Below are positions 6,171 to 7,236 of a DNA stretch of 7,236 nt, in pieces (within the stretch, counting starts at the first letter, position 1; each line of letters begins with the position of its first letter). Made by a program: the position numbers and the translations under genes. The notes under the pieces were generated by a model. It did no database searches. It was not told the DNA's origin and saw only the letters and a program-made list of their open reading frames with translations. Origin of the DNA: Candidatus Glassbacteria bacterium RIFCSPLOWO2_12_FULL_58_11 (GTDB lineage: Bacteria > Gemmatimonadota > Glassbacteria > GWA2-58-10); contig MFIX01000025.1 in assembly GCA_001780825.1 (NCBI GenBank), positions 24,101 through 31,336 of the forward strand, given 5' to 3'.

Positions 6171-6188
6171 GTATATTAATTTATATAC
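6171..6188. promoter_or_regulatory. AT-rich palindrome upstream of the oxidoreductase gene
   Basis: GTATATTAATTTATATAC: outer arms GTATAT and ATATAC are perfect and the inner AATT also matches; only the T/T pair at 6177/6182 breaks the symmetry. It is centred about 37 nt before the ATG at 6217 in an otherwise GC-rich 99-nt gap. It could be an operator or an AT-rich promoter element; no convincing -35/-10 pair was found with it. Confidence 0.35.
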
Positions 6189-6216
6189 AAGGCAAGCTTA
6201 TCTTTCGGAGGCAGCG

Positions 6217-7218
6217 ATGAGACGCAGGAGCTTTCTCGGCAACGCAGCCGGAGCAGGCGCGGCTGTGGCCCTGGCCGGATCGGCCGCGGGCCGGGCTTTC
6301 GCCAGAAACGATGAGATCACGCTGGCCGTGGTGGGGATCAACGGCCAGGGGTCCAGCCACCTGACTTGTTTCAGCGCCGTGCCGGGCGTACGGATCAAAA
6401 CGATCTGCGAGATGGATGAGCGCCTGTACGGCGGTGCGGAGAAGCTCGCCCGGAGCCTGGGAGTGGAAAAGGTGCAGTTCGAGCCGGATATCCGCCGGGT
6501 GCTGGAGGACAAGGATATCGACGCGATCTCGGTCGCCACGCCGGAGCAGTGGCACTCGCTGATGGTGATCTGGGCCTGCCAGGCAGGTAAGGATGTCTAT
6601 GTCGAAAAGCCGGTCTCGCACAATATCCGGGAGGGCCGCAAAGCGGTGGAGGCGGCGCGCAAGTACGGCAGGATCGTGGCCGCGGGCACCCAGCAGCGCA
6701 GCTTCCCCCATGTCCAGGAGGCGGTCCGCCTTCTGCGCTCCGGAGTGATCGGCGAGGTGTACATGGCCAAGGGCCTGTGTTTCAAGCCGCGGGAGAGCAT
6801 CGGCCGCAAGCCGGATGCTCCGGTTCCGCAGGGCGTGCACTACGATCTCTGGCTGGGCCCGGCCCCGCAGCGGCCGTTCAGCGAGAACCGCTTCCATTAT
6901 AACTGGCACTGGTTCTGGGACTACGGCTGCGGGGATATCGGCAACCAGGGAGTGCACGAGATGGACACCGCCCGCTGGGGCCTCGGTAAAAACACTCACC
7001 CGCGGAAAATCCACAGCGTGGGCGGCTATTTCGCCTTCAAATCGGACCAGGAGACGCCGAACACGCAACTGGCGACCTATGAGTGGGAGGATGGCAAGAT
7101 TCTGCAGTTCGAAGTGCGCGGGCTGTACACCAATGACGAGAGCAGGCTGATGATCGGCAACCTGTTTTACGGCAGCGAGGGCTGGATGCACCTGGATATC
7201 GAGGAGAAGGCGAAATAG
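6217..7218 (+). CDS. Tat-exported Gfo/Idh/MocA family oxidoreductase, short or interrupted C-terminus
   Basis: NAD(P)-dependent sugar or cyclitol dehydrogenase family; substrate not predictable. Residues 1-30 form a twin-arginine signal (RRRSFLG, then an Ala/Gly-rich hydrophobic stretch, AFA before RND), implying export folded with cofactor bound. The Rossmann domain starts ITLAVVGINGQGSSH (Gly40, Gly43, Gly45); SVATPEQWHS (105-114) and EKPVSHN (Lys131, the family's conserved lysine) follow, then GTQQRS. The C-terminal domain has WDYGCGDIGNQGVHEMDTARWGLG, with Asp240 and His247 as likely catalytic-site residues. The start is fixed by GGAGG at 6207-6211, 5 nt from the ATG. The frame ends at 333 aa with IEEKAK and TAG, just after the block YGSEGWMHLD. 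Relatives of this Tat type usually run to roughly 400-450 aa, so this is a shortened form or a frame break near the window edge. It lies 99 nt after the glycosidase-like gene, same strand. Confidence 0.88.
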   Translation: MRRRSFLGNAAGAGAAVALAGSAAGRAFARNDEITLAVVGINGQGSSHLTCFSAVPGVRIKTICEMDERLYGGAEKLARSLGVEKVQFEPDIRRVLEDKDIDAISVATPEQWHSLMVIWACQAGKDVYVEKPVSHNIREGRKAVEAARKYGRIVAAGTQQRSFPHVQEAVRLLRSGVIGEVYMAKGLCFKPRESIGRKPDAPVPQGVHYDLWLGPAPQRPFSENRFHYNWHWFWDYGCGDIGNQGVHEMDTARWGLGKNTHPRKIHSVGGYFAFKSDQETPNTQLATYEWEDGKILQFEVRGLYTNDESRLMIGNLFYGSEGWMHLDIEEKAK

Positions 7219-7236
7219 CCGCCCACGCTGTGGATT

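Noticed and set aside
6181..7191. Minus-strand open frame of 336 codons opposite the oxidoreductase gene
   Set aside because: It is an antisense shadow of a well-supported Gfo/Idh/MocA gene, with His/Leu/Arg-biased composition and no motif.

Overview
This is a GC-rich bacterial window with protein genes on both strands, good Shine-Dalgarno sites and AT-rich islands confined to intergenic stretches. Three predicted exported carbohydrate-active proteins plus a Tat-exported Gfo/Idh/MocA oxidoreductase are typical of glycan-degrading environmental bacteria such as the Planctomycetota/Verrucomicrobiota or FCB-type phyla (for example Latescibacterota-like lineages). That placement is inferred from gene content only.

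Layout, left to right. (1) 91-1401 (+) is a secreted GH29 alpha-L-fucosidase. (2) 1544-2524 (+) is a cysteine-synthase-family PLP enzyme whose frame is intact except for one in-frame TAA at 2189-2191, where the family has Glu. (3) 2632-3270 (+) is a YiiM-type MOSC protein. Its end overlaps a 16-bp hairpin at 3261-3305 that sits between it and the convergent next gene. (4) 3340-4707 (-) is a secreted GH10-type xylanase. (5) 4708-5034 is a gene-free divergent region of about 330 bp. It holds a sigma70-like promoter, a set of nested inverted repeats that could fold into a branched RNA with mutually exclusive hairpins, and an AT-rich palindrome. (6) 5035-6117 (+) is a secreted protein resembling TIM-barrel glycosidases, family not recognised. 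(7) 6217-7218 (+) is a Tat-signal Gfo/Idh/MocA oxidoreductase that stops earlier than usual, close to the window edge.

Functionally, the GH29, the GH10, the unknown glycosidase-like protein and the oxidoreductase fit a loose neighbourhood for breakdown of fucosylated or xylan-containing polysaccharide outside the cytoplasm, followed by sugar oxidation. The cysteine synthase and MOSC genes are sulfur-related and look like an unrelated pair inserted in the neighbourhood. No tRNA, rRNA, CRISPR array, transposase or phage gene was seen.

The points most worth a second look are the candidate structured RNA at about 4845-4978, the single-base nonsense codon in the cysteine synthase gene, the near-identical 19-mer palindromic site at 139-157 and 5007-5025, and the unclassified glycosidase-like protein.
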